Below, piece after piece: positions 14,984-26,400 of a stretch of 64,000 bases of DNA. Below the pieces are notes generated by a model that did no database searches, had not been told where the DNA came from, and saw only the letters and a program-made list of their open reading frames with translations. The stretch is taken from NCBI GenBank assembly GCA_013178275.1, contig JABLWZ010000027.1, positions 1 to 64,000 on the forward strand. The letters are read 5' to 3'. Within the stretch, counting starts at the first letter, position 1; the number at the start of each line of letters is the position of its first letter. The DNA comes from Bacillota bacterium (GTDB lineage Bacteria; Bacillota; Ch66; Ch109). The position numbers were made by a program, and so were the translations under genes.

Positions 14984-15913
14984 TCAGTTGGTTTCCCGGT
15001 CGTAAGGGTTGCCCAGTGACGCGGGCATCCCCGAACCCCGCCGCTTGGCGATGACAATCAGTGCCAGTACCAGAACGGTGGTTATATAGGGAGCCATCTG
15101 CAGGAAGAAGGGGGAAACCGTGACCCCGATGGTCTGCAGCCTGAAGGTCAGCGCCTCGACCCCTCCGAAGATGTATGCCCCGAGCATGAGCTTCAGCGGG
15201 TCCCACATGCCGAATATCACCAGCGCTAGGGCGATCCAGCCGCGCCCCCCGGTCATGTTGTCCAGCCAGGAAGGGGCGTAGGCCAGAGAAAAGTATGCCC
15301 CGGCCATCCCAGCCAGCATCCCGCCGCAGAAGGTATGGATATACCTTATCCGATTGACACTTATACCCGCCGCGTCCGCCGCCGCAGGGTCCTCACCGAC
15401 CGCCCGGTGGGAAAGCCCCCACGAGGTATGGTAGAGGTAGAGGTATAGAACGAGTGTCAGGATAAAGCTGATATAGACCAGGATGTTCTGCTGAAAGAGG
15501 ATGGGGCCCAGGAACGGAATCTGGGACAGCCCCGGCAGCGGGATGTCCGAAAACTTGGTGGTGAGCGCTTCTCCGATGTGGCTCCTGGTGATAAAGCTGG
15601 AGAGGCCGGTGCCCAGGATGGTGAGGGTAAGGCCGGAGACCACCTGGTTGCCGCGCAGGGTGATGGAGATGAGACCGTGAATCAGCGACAAGAGCCCGCC
15701 GGCCAGCATCGCGGCGAGGAGTCCCAACCAGTGGCTGCCGGTAGCCAGTGTGACCAGGAACCCGGAGGCGGCCCCGGTCAGCATCATCCCTTCCACCCCG
15801 AGGTTCATGACCCCCGCTCTTTCCGCCAGCATCTCTCCCTGCGCCGCCAGCAGCAGCGGCGTCCCGGCGGCGATTGCCGCCCCCAGGAGGTTGAGCAGGA
15901 ACATCTCATTCAT
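14984..15913 (-). CDS. ABC transporter permease, BMP/nucleoside type (second permease)
   Basis: The ATG at 15913 (MNEMFLLNLLG) follows AGGTGGTG at a good distance and overlaps the previous stop. GTG codons further upstream are less well placed. The 309-residue protein is very hydrophobic, with about eight to ten membrane helices and the family segment ERAGVMNLGVEGMML near the N-terminus. It belongs to the branched-chain-type permease family used by BMP-dependent nucleoside importers (YufQ/NupQ in Bacillus). It is the last gene of the four-gene operon. Confidence 0.85.
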   Translation of the reverse strand: MNEMFLLNLLGAAIAAGTPLLLAAQGEMLAERAGVMNLGVEGMMLTGAASGFLVTLATGSHWLGLLAAMLAGGLLSLIHGLISITLRGNQVVSGLTLTILGTGLSSFITRSHIGEALTTKFSDIPLPGLSQIPFLGPILFQQNILVYISFILTLVLYLYLYHTSWGLSHRAVGEDPAAADAAGISVNRIRYIHTFCGGMLAGMAGAYFSLAYAPSWLDNMTGGRGWIALALVIFGMWDPLKLMLGAYIFGGVEALTFRLQTIGVTVSPFFLQMAPYITTVLVLALIVIAKRRGSGMPASLGNPYDRETN

Positions 15914-16985
15914 TGATCTCACCACCTTTTTTCTTCTGTCTAAATACCGCTAGGTAGCGTTCGGCGATGAAATCGGCCCCCAGCAGGAAGAAAAGGATCA
16001 GCCCCTGCAGGATGGAGACTAGTGAGTAAGGGGCGCCGACACCCTGGGCACTGAATCCCCCGACCAGCAGACCGCCGAATAGGAACGATACCACGATCAC
16101 CGCCAGGGGGTTCAACCTCGCCAGCCAGGCCACGATAAGGCCGGTGTACCCGTAGCCCGGTGAAAGCCCGTGCTGCAGCCGGTGGGTTACCCCGGCCACC
16201 TCTGTCATACCCGCGATCCCGGCGATGCCGCCGCTGATAGCCATGACCAGAACGATATTCTTCACGGTATCGATCCCCGCGTATCGCGCGGACTCCTGGC
16301 TCTCACCCATGACCCTCACCTCGTAACCCCACTTGGAGTATTTGATCAGCCACCAGAGCAGTACCGCCACCAGGATGGCCGCCGCCAGACCCAGGTGCAC
16401 GCGGGTGTCGCCCAGGACCGGGAGGTAGGTGTTTTCCGTCAGGCGGGGGCTCAGAGGGAAGTTCGATTTGGGGTCCTTCCAAGGCCCGAAGATGAAGTAG
16501 TCGACCCAGATTATACCCAGGTAGTTGAACATCAGCGTGGTGATGGTCTCGTTGATACCCCAAAACGCCCGCAGGAACCCGGGAATCAGGTTCCACACCA
16601 CTCCAGCCAGGCATCCCGCGACCAGCATAGCCGGGAGCAGCAGGGCCGGGGACAGCTGGGGGAACCAGAAGGCGATCCCGGTGGCCGCGAAGGCGCCCAG
16701 GTAGAGCTGACCTTCTGCCCCGATGTTCCACAGCTTGACCTTAAATGACAGGGACGCGGCCAGAGCGGTTAGCATTATCGGGATGGCCTTGACCAGGGTC
16801 TCCGATATGCTGTAAGTGCTGCCGAACGCGCCTTCCAGCATGGCGCGGTATACCTTTTCGGGCGAGTAGCCCTGGACCGCCAGGAACAGCCACCCTATGA
16901 CCAGGGAGATCAGGATCGCGAAGGCCGGTCCGAGCAGAACCCGGGAGACCTGATAGCTGTCAATTTTAAAATTAATTCGCCTCAT
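15906..16985 (-). CDS. ABC transporter permease, BMP/nucleoside type (first permease)
   Basis: ATG at 16985 (MRRINFKIDS) is favoured over a GTG three codons upstream because of the GGGGTG spacing. The 359-residue protein has roughly ten membrane helices and the conserved LWNIGAEGQLYLGAF and NETITTLMFNYLG segments of YufP/NupP-type permeases. It overlaps the end of the ATPase gene and the start of the second permease gene. The pair should form the heterodimeric channel for nucleoside uptake. Confidence 0.85.
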   Translation of the reverse strand: MRRINFKIDSYQVSRVLLGPAFAILISLVIGWLFLAVQGYSPEKVYRAMLEGAFGSTYSISETLVKAIPIMLTALAASLSFKVKLWNIGAEGQLYLGAFAATGIAFWFPQLSPALLLPAMLVAGCLAGVVWNLIPGFLRAFWGINETITTLMFNYLGIIWVDYFIFGPWKDPKSNFPLSPRLTENTYLPVLGDTRVHLGLAAAILVAVLLWWLIKYSKWGYEVRVMGESQESARYAGIDTVKNIVLVMAISGGIAGIAGMTEVAGVTHRLQHGLSPGYGYTGLIVAWLARLNPLAVIVVSFLFGGLLVGGFSAQGVGAPYSLVSILQGLILFFLLGADFIAERYLAVFRQKKKGGEINE

Positions 16986-18501
16986 CCCGGTCACCCCTAT
17001 CCAGTCCGGCCATCAAACGACCCAACTCCTCGATTTTAATCTCACCAGTGTCGTAGGCGGGGGACAAACGGCCCCGGTACATTACCGCCACCCGGTCGGC
17101 CACCCGCATTATCTCATCCAAGTCTTCCATCACTAAAAGGATAGCGGCGCCGCGTTCCTTCTCCTTCCAGAGCATGTGGTAGACCGCCTCGATGGCGGCG
17201 ATATCCAACCCCCGGGTGGGATAGGCGGCGATGATCACCGCCGGGTTTTCCTCGATCTCCCTTGCCAGCATCAGTTTCTGCTGGTTGCCCCCCGACATCA
17301 ACTTTACGGGCCGATTGAGGTCCGGCGGCTGGAGGTTGAACTTCTCGACCACCCTCGCGGCGCGGCGGGAGATGCTCTGATAGTCCAACCAGAAGCCCCG
17401 GCCGTAGCTTTCTCTATAGTAGTCGCGGAGGATCAGGTTGTCGGTTATACCGAACTCACCCACCAGACCCATCCCCATGCGGTCTTCACAGGCCATCCGG
17501 ATTCCCATCTGCTGCAGTTCCCGGACGGAGCGGTCGGTGATATCCTTGTCGTCCAGGGTGACCCTGCCGCTCACTATCCGCCGCATCCCGGCCAGGCCCT
17601 CCAGCAGTTCGCGCTGGCCGTTTCCAGCCACACCAGCGATGGCCAGGATTTCGCCCCGGCGCAGGTCCAGGTCAGCCCCCGAGACGGCCTGATTTCCACG
17701 GTTGCCTATTATACTGATATCCTGGGCTTTCAGAAAAGGGGTGCTGGTTCCCCGAAAGGGGGGGCCCTTCTCATCCAGGTTGTATTCTCGTCCAATCATC
17801 AGGGAGGCCAGTGTGGAGACACTGGTCGCCGAGGTGGAGAAGGTGCCGACCATCTCTCCCCGACGGAGTATGGTCACCTTATCGGCTACCTCCATCACCT
17901 CGTTCAGCTTGTGGGTGATCAGGATAGAGGTCTTGCCAGCCTGGGCCAGCTTCTTTAACAGGGCGTAGAGTTCCGATGCCTCAGCCGGGGTCAAAACGGC
18001 CGTGGGTTCATCTAAAATCAGCACCTCGCAACCCCGGTGCAGGACCCGGATGATTTCGAGCCTCTGCAGTTCACCCAGGGAGAGCTGCTGAGCCACCTGG
18101 CGGGGGTCCAGTTCGATCCCGTACTCCTTGATGATATCGGCAGCAGACTGTTCCAGGCGTTTTTTACTGAAAAACCTTTTTATCCGCCGGTCCCCAAGGG
18201 CTATGTTTTCCGCCACAGTCAACGGGAGAACCAGTTTAAAGTGCTGGTAGATCATCCCCACCCCGGCCTGCAGGGCATGAAAGGGGGATTTCAGCACCAC
18301 CCGATGTCCTTTTATCCAGATCTGCCCGCTGTCAGGATGATACAGGCCGGCCAGGATGCTCATCAGGGTGGTCTTTCCCGCGCCGTTTTCACCCAGGATG
18401 GCGTGGATCTCGCCCGGCATCACCTGCAGGTTGATGTCGCGGTTGGCGGCCACCCCCGGGAAGGTTTTGTTGATGTTGCGCATTTCGACGGCTGGGACCA
18501 T
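16972..18501 (-). CDS. ABC transporter ATPase with two nucleotide-binding domains, nucleoside type
   Basis: Of two ATGs, the one at 18501 is six bases after GAGGAG and is preferred to the one at 18507. The product (509 residues) contains two ABC domains. The first has Walker A GENGAGKTT and signature LSLGELQR. The second has a degenerate P-loop region (AGVAGNGQRE) and signature MSGGNQQK. This two-domain layout is usual for sugar and nucleoside importers of the YufO/NupO type. It powers uptake together with the two permeases that follow. Confidence 0.88.
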   Translation of the reverse strand: MVPAVEMRNINKTFPGVAANRDINLQVMPGEIHAILGENGAGKTTLMSILAGLYHPDSGQIWIKGHRVVLKSPFHALQAGVGMIYQHFKLVLPLTVAENIALGDRRIKRFFSKKRLEQSAADIIKEYGIELDPRQVAQQLSLGELQRLEIIRVLHRGCEVLILDEPTAVLTPAEASELYALLKKLAQAGKTSILITHKLNEVMEVADKVTILRRGEMVGTFSTSATSVSTLASLMIGREYNLDEKGPPFRGTSTPFLKAQDISIIGNRGNQAVSGADLDLRRGEILAIAGVAGNGQRELLEGLAGMRRIVSGRVTLDDKDITDRSVRELQQMGIRMACEDRMGMGLVGEFGITDNLILRDYYRESYGRGFWLDYQSISRRAARVVEKFNLQPPDLNRPVKLMSGGNQQKLMLAREIEENPAVIIAAYPTRGLDIAAIEAVYHMLWKEKERGAAILLVMEDLDEIMRVADRVAVMYRGRLSPAYDTGEIKIEELGRLMAGLDRGDRDEAN

Positions 18502-18528
18502 TGACATCTCCTCATCAAAATCAAATGT

Positions 18529-18553
18529 CAGGGCGGCACTTGAGGCCGCCCTG
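18529..18553 (-). promoter_or_regulatory. intercistronic stem-loop between bmp and ATPase genes
   Basis: CAGGGCGGC / GCCGCCCTG forms a perfect 9-bp stem with a 7-base loop and no proper T tract. Such hairpins commonly stabilise the upstream binding-protein mRNA or partly end transcription, so that more binding protein than ATPase is made. Confidence 0.6.
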
Positions 18554-18578
18554 AACTGTATGATCGGTCTATTCGGGT

Positions 18579-19718
18579 CTAGGGTTTGGCCGCGGGTACA
18601 GTTCCGTCTACCCCTTCCACCAGCCAGGTGATGTTCCAGATATCGGCGTTCGACATCTTCTGTCCGGCCTCTACCTTCACCTTACCGGTGTTGTCCTTGA
18701 TCGGCCCGGTAAAGGGTTCAAATTTTCCAGCCTTGATCTCAGCGGTCCTGTCTTCCACCAGCTTCTTGACATCGGCCGGCACCCGGTCGGAGATCGGTGT
18801 CAGTTTTACGATGTTATCGGACATCGGCCCCCAGTAGTTGCCGCTCTTCCATGTCCCGGCGATAACATCCTGGACCGTCTTTACGTAATATGGACCCCAG
18901 TCCCACACCTCGGAGGTGAGGTTGGCAGTCGGGGCATATTTGCGCATGTCGCTGTCGTACCCGATACAGAAGATGCCCTTCTCCTCGGCCGCCTGCTGCG
19001 GGGCGTAGGAGTCGGAATCCTGATCCAGCACGTCACAGCCCGCTTCGAGCAGGCTCTTGGTGGCTTCCTTTTCCTTGGCCGGGTCATACCAGGAGTTGAC
19101 CCATACCACCTTTACCGTCGCCTTCGGGTTTACCTCTCGCACCCCAAGGGTGAAGGCGTCGAGGTGGCGGATAACCTCGGGAATGGGATAAGCGGCCACG
19201 AAGCCGATCTTGTTGGTCTTGGTCATCTTACCAGCAATAAGTCCGGCCAGGTATTTGGCATCCTGCATCCTTCCGAAGTATACCCCCACGTTGGGAGCGG
19301 TCTTGTCCCCGGAGCAGTGCATGAACACCACGTTGGGGTTCTTCTTGGCTACCTCGATGGTCCCGTCCGAAAATCCGAAACTGGTCGTGAAAATGACCTT
19401 GCAGCCTTTCTGCACCAGTTCGTTGATAACCCTCTCGCAGTCAGCCCCTTCCGGGACGTTTTCGTAGAAGATGGTCTCCACGTTCTGGACATTCTGTTCC
19501 AGGTACTTGCGGCCCTGATCGTGCGCGTAGGTCCAACCGCCGTCGCCGATGCTGCCGACATAGACAAAACCGACCTTGATCTTTTCCGCCTTGGGTTGTT
19601 CCGCGGCCGGCGGGGCTGGGGCAGTCTTGTTTCCGCACCCCGATGCGACCATTACCAGCATAAACACCAGCAGGGTAACGAGAAAAAGGTTCTTCCTCAT
19701 TCTATATAGGCTACTCAA
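18579..19718 (-). CDS. BMP family ABC transporter substrate-binding lipoprotein (nucleoside type)
   Basis: The TTG at 19718 lies seven bases after GGAGGG; the next ATG is too far from it. The 379-residue protein has a lipoprotein signal (VASGC, lipidated Cys28). It then has the Bmp/Med fold: VGFVYVGSIGDGGWTYAHDQG, VIFTTSFGF, GFVAAYPIPEV and WVNSWYDPAKEKEA. BMP proteins capture purine nucleosides or related ligands and pass them to the cognate permeases. It is the promoter-proximal gene of the bmp-ATPase-permease-permease operon, in the same order as Bacillus nupNOPQ. Confidence 0.9.
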   Translation of the reverse strand: MSSLYRMRKNLFLVTLLVFMLVMVASGCGNKTAPAPPAAEQPKAEKIKVGFVYVGSIGDGGWTYAHDQGRKYLEQNVQNVETIFYENVPEGADCERVINELVQKGCKVIFTTSFGFSDGTIEVAKKNPNVVFMHCSGDKTAPNVGVYFGRMQDAKYLAGLIAGKMTKTNKIGFVAAYPIPEVIRHLDAFTLGVREVNPKATVKVVWVNSWYDPAKEKEATKSLLEAGCDVLDQDSDSYAPQQAAEEKGIFCIGYDSDMRKYAPTANLTSEVWDWGPYYVKTVQDVIAGTWKSGNYWGPMSDNIVKLTPISDRVPADVKKLVEDRTAEIKAGKFEPFTGPIKDNTGKVKVEAGQKMSNADIWNITWLVEGVDGTVPAAKP

Positions 19719-19808
19719 ATACAGACCCTCCTATTCGATAATGGTGAGCGTTGGTGACTGTGCCTCCTTTCTCCAGAAAATCTCAAACGGCAAATAATAA
19801 TCGTCTGA

Positions 19809-19838
19809 AGTATAAGTTATCTTACAAAAATCTTTCAA
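19809..19838 (-). promoter_or_regulatory. candidate promoter of the BMP transporter operon
   Basis: On the minus strand TTGAAA is followed after 18 bases by TATACT, about 90 bases before the bmp start. No purine-riboswitch core was seen in the leader. Confidence 0.5.
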
Positions 19839-19966
19839 TTAATTCTCTGTCAAAAGTCCATTTCCCTGCCGGAAAAATAAAAAATAGGGAGAAAGATGTA
19901 GACCCGAAAAGACCGAAACCGACCAGTTGAAAATCGGTGTTTAAGCCGCTGTCACCGGCGGCGCAC

Positions 19967-19998
19967 AAGAAAAAACACCCGAGGTGCTTCAGGTGTTT
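19967..19998 (-). terminator. intrinsic terminator of the NRPS-kinase-HD-GYP operon
   Basis: On the minus strand AAACACC and GGTGTTT pair and are followed by TTTTCTT. It lies about 40 bases after the HD-GYP stop. Confidence 0.75.
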
Positions 19999-20039
19999 GG
20001 CCGTCAGAGCGGTGAAAATCGGGGCGGCAGTCGAAAACC

Positions 20040-21551
<1,512 letters not shown>

Positions 21552-21569
21552 CGTCAGTTCCCCCGAATA

Positions 21570-23393
21570 CTACAGTCTTGGAACGGAAATGTACAGTGAG
21601 GTGCCGTTGCCGACACTGGAATCGATCCACATGTTGCCGCCGAACTTGCCCTTGATGGTGATGTAGGAGAGGTAGAGTCCTAACCCGGTTCCTTTTTTAC
21701 CCTTGGTGGTGGTCATCTCTTTAAAGATCCTTTCCTGGACCTCTTCAGGTATTCCGGGGCCGTAGTCCCTGATAGTCAGCCGGATGTTTTGGGGAATCAG
21801 GCTACAGGGCTCCACCACCAGATCGATCTGACCCTCGACATCCTCATAGGCCTCGATGGCGTTGGAGATGATGTTGCCGACGATCTGGATCAGGTTGTTC
21901 ATGGTTCCCAGGACCTCGGTTTCCGGCGGCACCTGGTTGTCTATGTTTAAAAAACAGTGATGCCGGCGCAGCTCGAACTTCATCAGTATCTCTATCCGCT
22001 TCAGAAACTCTGAAACCGTAAACTTACTCATGGAAGAGTCGCTCAACCGAACCGCCTGGTCCTTTACCGCCGAAATCACCTCGGACATATAGGAGCAGAA
22101 GGGTTTGGTCTTGTTAATCCATGATAGCATTTCGTTGGAAATTTCCTTATGGTCATCATCTGTTACGGTCCGGTCACCGATAGATATCTGATACTCGGTA
22201 ACCAAATCGCGCAGTGCTTCTAATGCCCCCGCTATAGACATGATGGGTGTCCTGAGGTTATGGGCGATACCGCCGATCAGCTGCCCCAGCGAGGCGAGGT
22301 GCTGCTGTTCCATCAGCATGGCCTGGTTGCGGTTAATGGTTTCGATGGCCTTGTGGATCTGGGTGGTGTCCTTGAAGAAAAACAGCTTGCCCCAGAGAAC
22401 GTGCATATCAGAGACATAGATCGGTGTGATGTCCACCTGAAAGTGGCGGGCCTCCCCATTGAGCTTCAATTCCTGGTCGAAAGAAAACGGTTGTCCGAGT
22501 GACTCGACTTCCTGGGCGTGTCTCCTTAAGTTATCAACAAAACCGCTCATTCCCGGCTGAATTTCAAGGATCTGGTACAGGTTGTCGGCCAGTTTGGGTT
22601 TGGTACTCATGAAGTTCTCCTGAAAGGCTCGGTTGAAGTGGACGACCTCATTGCTGTCATTGGTTACCGCGTATCCGTCCGTCATCCGGTCGAGAATAGT
22701 CTGGGTGGCCATGGGAGTCATATTCAGGAACCGGTACCTGACGATAGAAAGGTAGAGCATTGCCAGTGTAATGGTAAAGAAAATGGGCGTGTAGTATAAA
22801 GGCAGGTTAGCTATCCGCAGGGTGATAACGACATTTAATAAAAAAGGGCAGATAGCGCCGATGAGCATCAAAGAGGACTGCCGGGAGAACAGCCCGGTGT
22901 TGCGTACAGTGAAAGCGAGCAGGTTGTAAAACCCGATGATAAGAAATAAATAGGAAAAAACCACGTGAAAATAAAGGACTGGACCGTAAATAAGCTCTGA
23001 GTTGAAAAGACCGATGTTGCGGAAAAACAGACCGCCATTTACCTCGTTGGTAAGCAGGGTGATATAGGAGATGGTCGCCGGCAGGAACAGCAGGGAGTGC
23101 TTCCAGGTGAGACGCAGCCGGTCGTTTTTAAACATTATACTGGCCAGAAAAAGAAGCACCGGGAGGAAACAGTTGCCGAGAAACCAGAGCTTGACAAAGA
23201 ATACGATAACCTCTCCAGTAGTGATGAAATAATACCAGGAAAGTATGCTGCCTACCGTCCAGACTATCATCGAGACACACATCGCCTGGAAGACATAATA
23301 ATACTGGCCCTTGTTTTTGACCCTCAAGGTGTATAGAAACAGAATAACCAGGAGTATTGCCGCCAGGTTCAGCATCATGAAGGAAACACTCAT
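21570..23393 (-). CDS. sensor histidine kinase with N-terminal 7TM region and PAS domain
   Basis: The 607-residue protein has seven hydrophobic helices in the first 225 residues, matching the 7TM histidine-kinase N-terminal region. It continues with a PAS-like domain (about 230-345), a phospho-acceptor His378 (GGIAHNLRTPIMS) and a HATPase domain (about 490-605; NIISNAIEAYED, DYGPGIPEEVQ, GKKGTGLGLYLSY). It starts 15 bases after the NRPS stop and precedes the REC/HD-GYP gene. The membrane ligand is unknown. The operon layout suggests it may respond to the NRPS product or its precursor. Confidence 0.88.
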   Translation of the reverse strand: MSVSFMMLNLAAILLVILFLYTLRVKNKGQYYYVFQAMCVSMIVWTVGSILSWYYFITTGEVIVFFVKLWFLGNCFLPVLLFLASIMFKNDRLRLTWKHSLLFLPATISYITLLTNEVNGGLFFRNIGLFNSELIYGPVLYFHVVFSYLFLIIGFYNLLAFTVRNTGLFSRQSSLMLIGAICPFLLNVVITLRIANLPLYYTPIFFTITLAMLYLSIVRYRFLNMTPMATQTILDRMTDGYAVTNDSNEVVHFNRAFQENFMSTKPKLADNLYQILEIQPGMSGFVDNLRRHAQEVESLGQPFSFDQELKLNGEARHFQVDITPIYVSDMHVLWGKLFFFKDTTQIHKAIETINRNQAMLMEQQHLASLGQLIGGIAHNLRTPIMSIAGALEALRDLVTEYQISIGDRTVTDDDHKEISNEMLSWINKTKPFCSYMSEVISAVKDQAVRLSDSSMSKFTVSEFLKRIEILMKFELRRHHCFLNIDNQVPPETEVLGTMNNLIQIVGNIISNAIEAYEDVEGQIDLVVEPCSLIPQNIRLTIRDYGPGIPEEVQERIFKEMTTTKGKKGTGLGLYLSYITIKGKFGGNMWIDSSVGNGTSLYISVPRL

Positions 23394-23408
23394 CGCAATC
23401 TACTCCAG

Positions 23409-26400
23409 TTACTTTTTAGTTATACATATTTTAAAAGCCTTGGCCAGGCCATCGACATCAGGCTTACGGAAGATGGAAAAGTGGTCTCCTTCCACCACCA
23501 GTCTGTAAATCTCACCAGCGCAGTATTTCTGCCAGCCGGAGATGTTTTTTGTCTGATCTGTTATGACATCATTGGCGGTTACCCCGATGTAGTTAACCCT
23601 TGTCTTTATCTTTCCAGGCGGGAAGTACAGGGACCGGGCGTTATGCAGCGTTCGGATGTTGTTTAAATATCTGAGGATGGCGACCGCATTTGCATTCTCG
23701 AAGTTAGGTATGGCATCGGAGGCCTCTTTTGGGATTTTCGGGCGGATGTTCTGTTCGGATACTCGACCCGAAAGTGCCAGCTTATTTACCTTATCCCAGA
23801 GTTTTTCCAGCGTGTTTGTATTCTGGAGCAGTTTAAACTCCTCAGCGGACAGCAGACTGGCCAGCACCTTTTGTTCTGTTTCGATATCGAAGGGAGCAAT
23901 TCCTTCCCAGGTCCGGGGGCAGATGGTATTAATCAGGGTCAAGGAACTGACCTCACGGCCGGTTTCCTCGAGCTGCCTCACCATCTCGTAGGCTATAGTC
24001 CCACCGAGGCACCAGCCCGCCAGGACATAAGGCCCCTTGGGCTGGATTTCGAAGACCTGATCCAGGTAGAAGGCCGCCAGATCGGCGATGGAAGTGTTTC
24101 GAGGCCCCTCACCTTCCTGGAGGTAGCGGATGCCTTGATAGTTTTCATTGTCAAAGAGACGTTGACACAGCTTATAGTAAACATTGGCATCCCCACTCCC
24201 GGCATGCGCCAGGAAAACATGATTATCAGTGGTCCCCCGATGCAGTGGTACGATGTTGCGGTAACTGGACTGGTCGCCCAGTTCTCTGAGTTCCGAGATC
24301 CGAGCGATTTGGTTTTTCACAGTCGGGAATTCGTAAACATCGTTGAAAAGAAACTCCACCTCGAATTCAGAGTTTATTGCCGTTACCAGGGTTATGGCAT
24401 CCAGGGAGTCACCGCCAAGATCGAAGAAGTTTTCATTGATTCCGATCTCGTGCACCCCGAGCAACTGTTCCCATATCTCGGCAAGCTTCAACTCATCCCT
24501 GGATATCGGCGGGTCATAGTTGTATCGGTGTATATCCACCCGACCCGGCAGGGGGAGGGCGCGTCGGTCGGCTTTACCGTTGGAGTTCAGCGGTATTGCG
24601 TCTATTTGAATAAAAAATGGAGGGATCATGAACCTGGGGAGGATCTTCAACAGGGACTTTCGCACCGAGGGAAAATCGATGCTTTCGCCAGGTTTAGGCA
24701 CCACGTAGGCGCAAAGGTTCTTCTTGCCCTGAACCTCAACACTCAACACCACGGTATCGGCGATAGCCGGATGTCTGCGCAGGGCGCTCTCGATCTCGCC
24801 CAACTCTATCCTAAGGCCTCTTACCTTTACCTGGGTATCGATACGACCAAGAAACGCTATCTCGCCCCTGGGGTACCAGCGTCCCAGATCACCGGTGCGG
24901 TACAGGCGCGCACCGGGGTTGAACGGATCCGGGACAAAACGCTGATTGGTGAGTTCGGGGTTGTTCAAATACCCGAGTGACAGGCACTCCCCGCCGATAA
25001 AAATCTCACCCGGCACCCCGATGGGGACTATCTGCATGTGCCGGTCCAGTATGTAGACCCTGGAGTTGGAGGTGGGGCGGCCGATTGTGATTTCATTGGT
25101 GTGGGTAAGGTTCTTACAGGCCATTACGACAGTCGTCTCTGTAGGTCCATAGCCGTTAAGGATCTCGGCGTTCATCAGCTCCTTCATCCGCTGCAGCAGG
25201 GAGGGAGGAAAAACATCGCCGGCCACCATCACCTCTTCGAGGCAGGAGCAGCACTCGCGGCTGTCGGGTTCGTCCAGCAGCAACTGCATGTGGATGGGAG
25301 TGAAAAATATGTTGGATATCCGGTGCCGACGGATCAGCCCCTTTTGCAGGGCGGGAATCCTCTGTTCAGACTCATTGGCGATAACCACCTTCATGCCGTT
25401 AACCAGGGATGGGAATACCTCCAGGATGAAGATATCGAAAGAGATGGTTCCGATAGAAAGAACCGCACCGCCAGGCCGGTATTTTACCGGTTCGCGGATA
25501 GCGTTGACGAATGAATAGAGTCCGGAGTGTTTTATCATGGCCCCCTTGGGGAGTCCGGTAGACCCGGAGGTGTAAATAATATAGACCAGATCTTCGGGTT
25601 CATTGATTACCTGGGGCCGCCATGATGGAGACTCTTTAACCCGGCGGCTGTTGGGGGATATATAACTCCGCTGATTCACTGAAAAGCGGGAGGCCAGCTC
25701 ACGGGTAGTTATAACCAGCTTGACATTGCTGTTTTCCAATAAAAATCGGACTCGCTCCTTCGGATAAGAAGAGTCGACCGGTAAAAAAGCGCCACCCGAC
25801 TTTACAACCCCCAGGATAGAGGTCATCATTTCCACACTGCGGGGCAGCATCACGGCTACGATGTCGTTTCGGTTGACTCCGTTCTGGCGCAGGAAGTGGG
25901 CCATCCGGTTGGCTGCCTTATCGATATTGTCGTATGTAATCGAACGGTTGCTGCACACAACCGCTGTGGCATTGGGAGTAAGATCAACCTGTTTTTCCAG
26001 CAGCTCGGTAAATGTTGTGTGGCTCTGGTTGTAATTATCGGAAATACTGTTAAAAGCCATGATTCGTCCACGTTCTTCACTGTCCATAGCGTTGAGCTGG
26101 TGAATGGGTTTTTCCGGGTGATCGATGGCATCGGCGATCAGGCACTTGAGATGAGTGAAAATGAACTCGATCTCCCGTTCAGCGAAGCAGGAGGTGTTGT
26201 AGTCGAAGTTCAGGATCAGCGTGCCGTCGTCGTCACGGTCGTTGATATGAATAATCAGCGGCTCGTTCTGGAACCCGGAGAAGTGCCAGCGGGTGGAGCC
26301 ATCCCAGAGCAGCAGGTTTTTTGAGGTCTTGGCGTTCTGGTAGGAGATGGTGATTTCAAACAGGTTTTCGACCTGGCTGTTTACCTTGCGGATATCCTTT

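Noticed and set aside
19719-19840. Purine riboswitch upstream of the BMP transporter
   Set aside because: The conserved loop-loop core was not found; only a promoter-like pair is visible.
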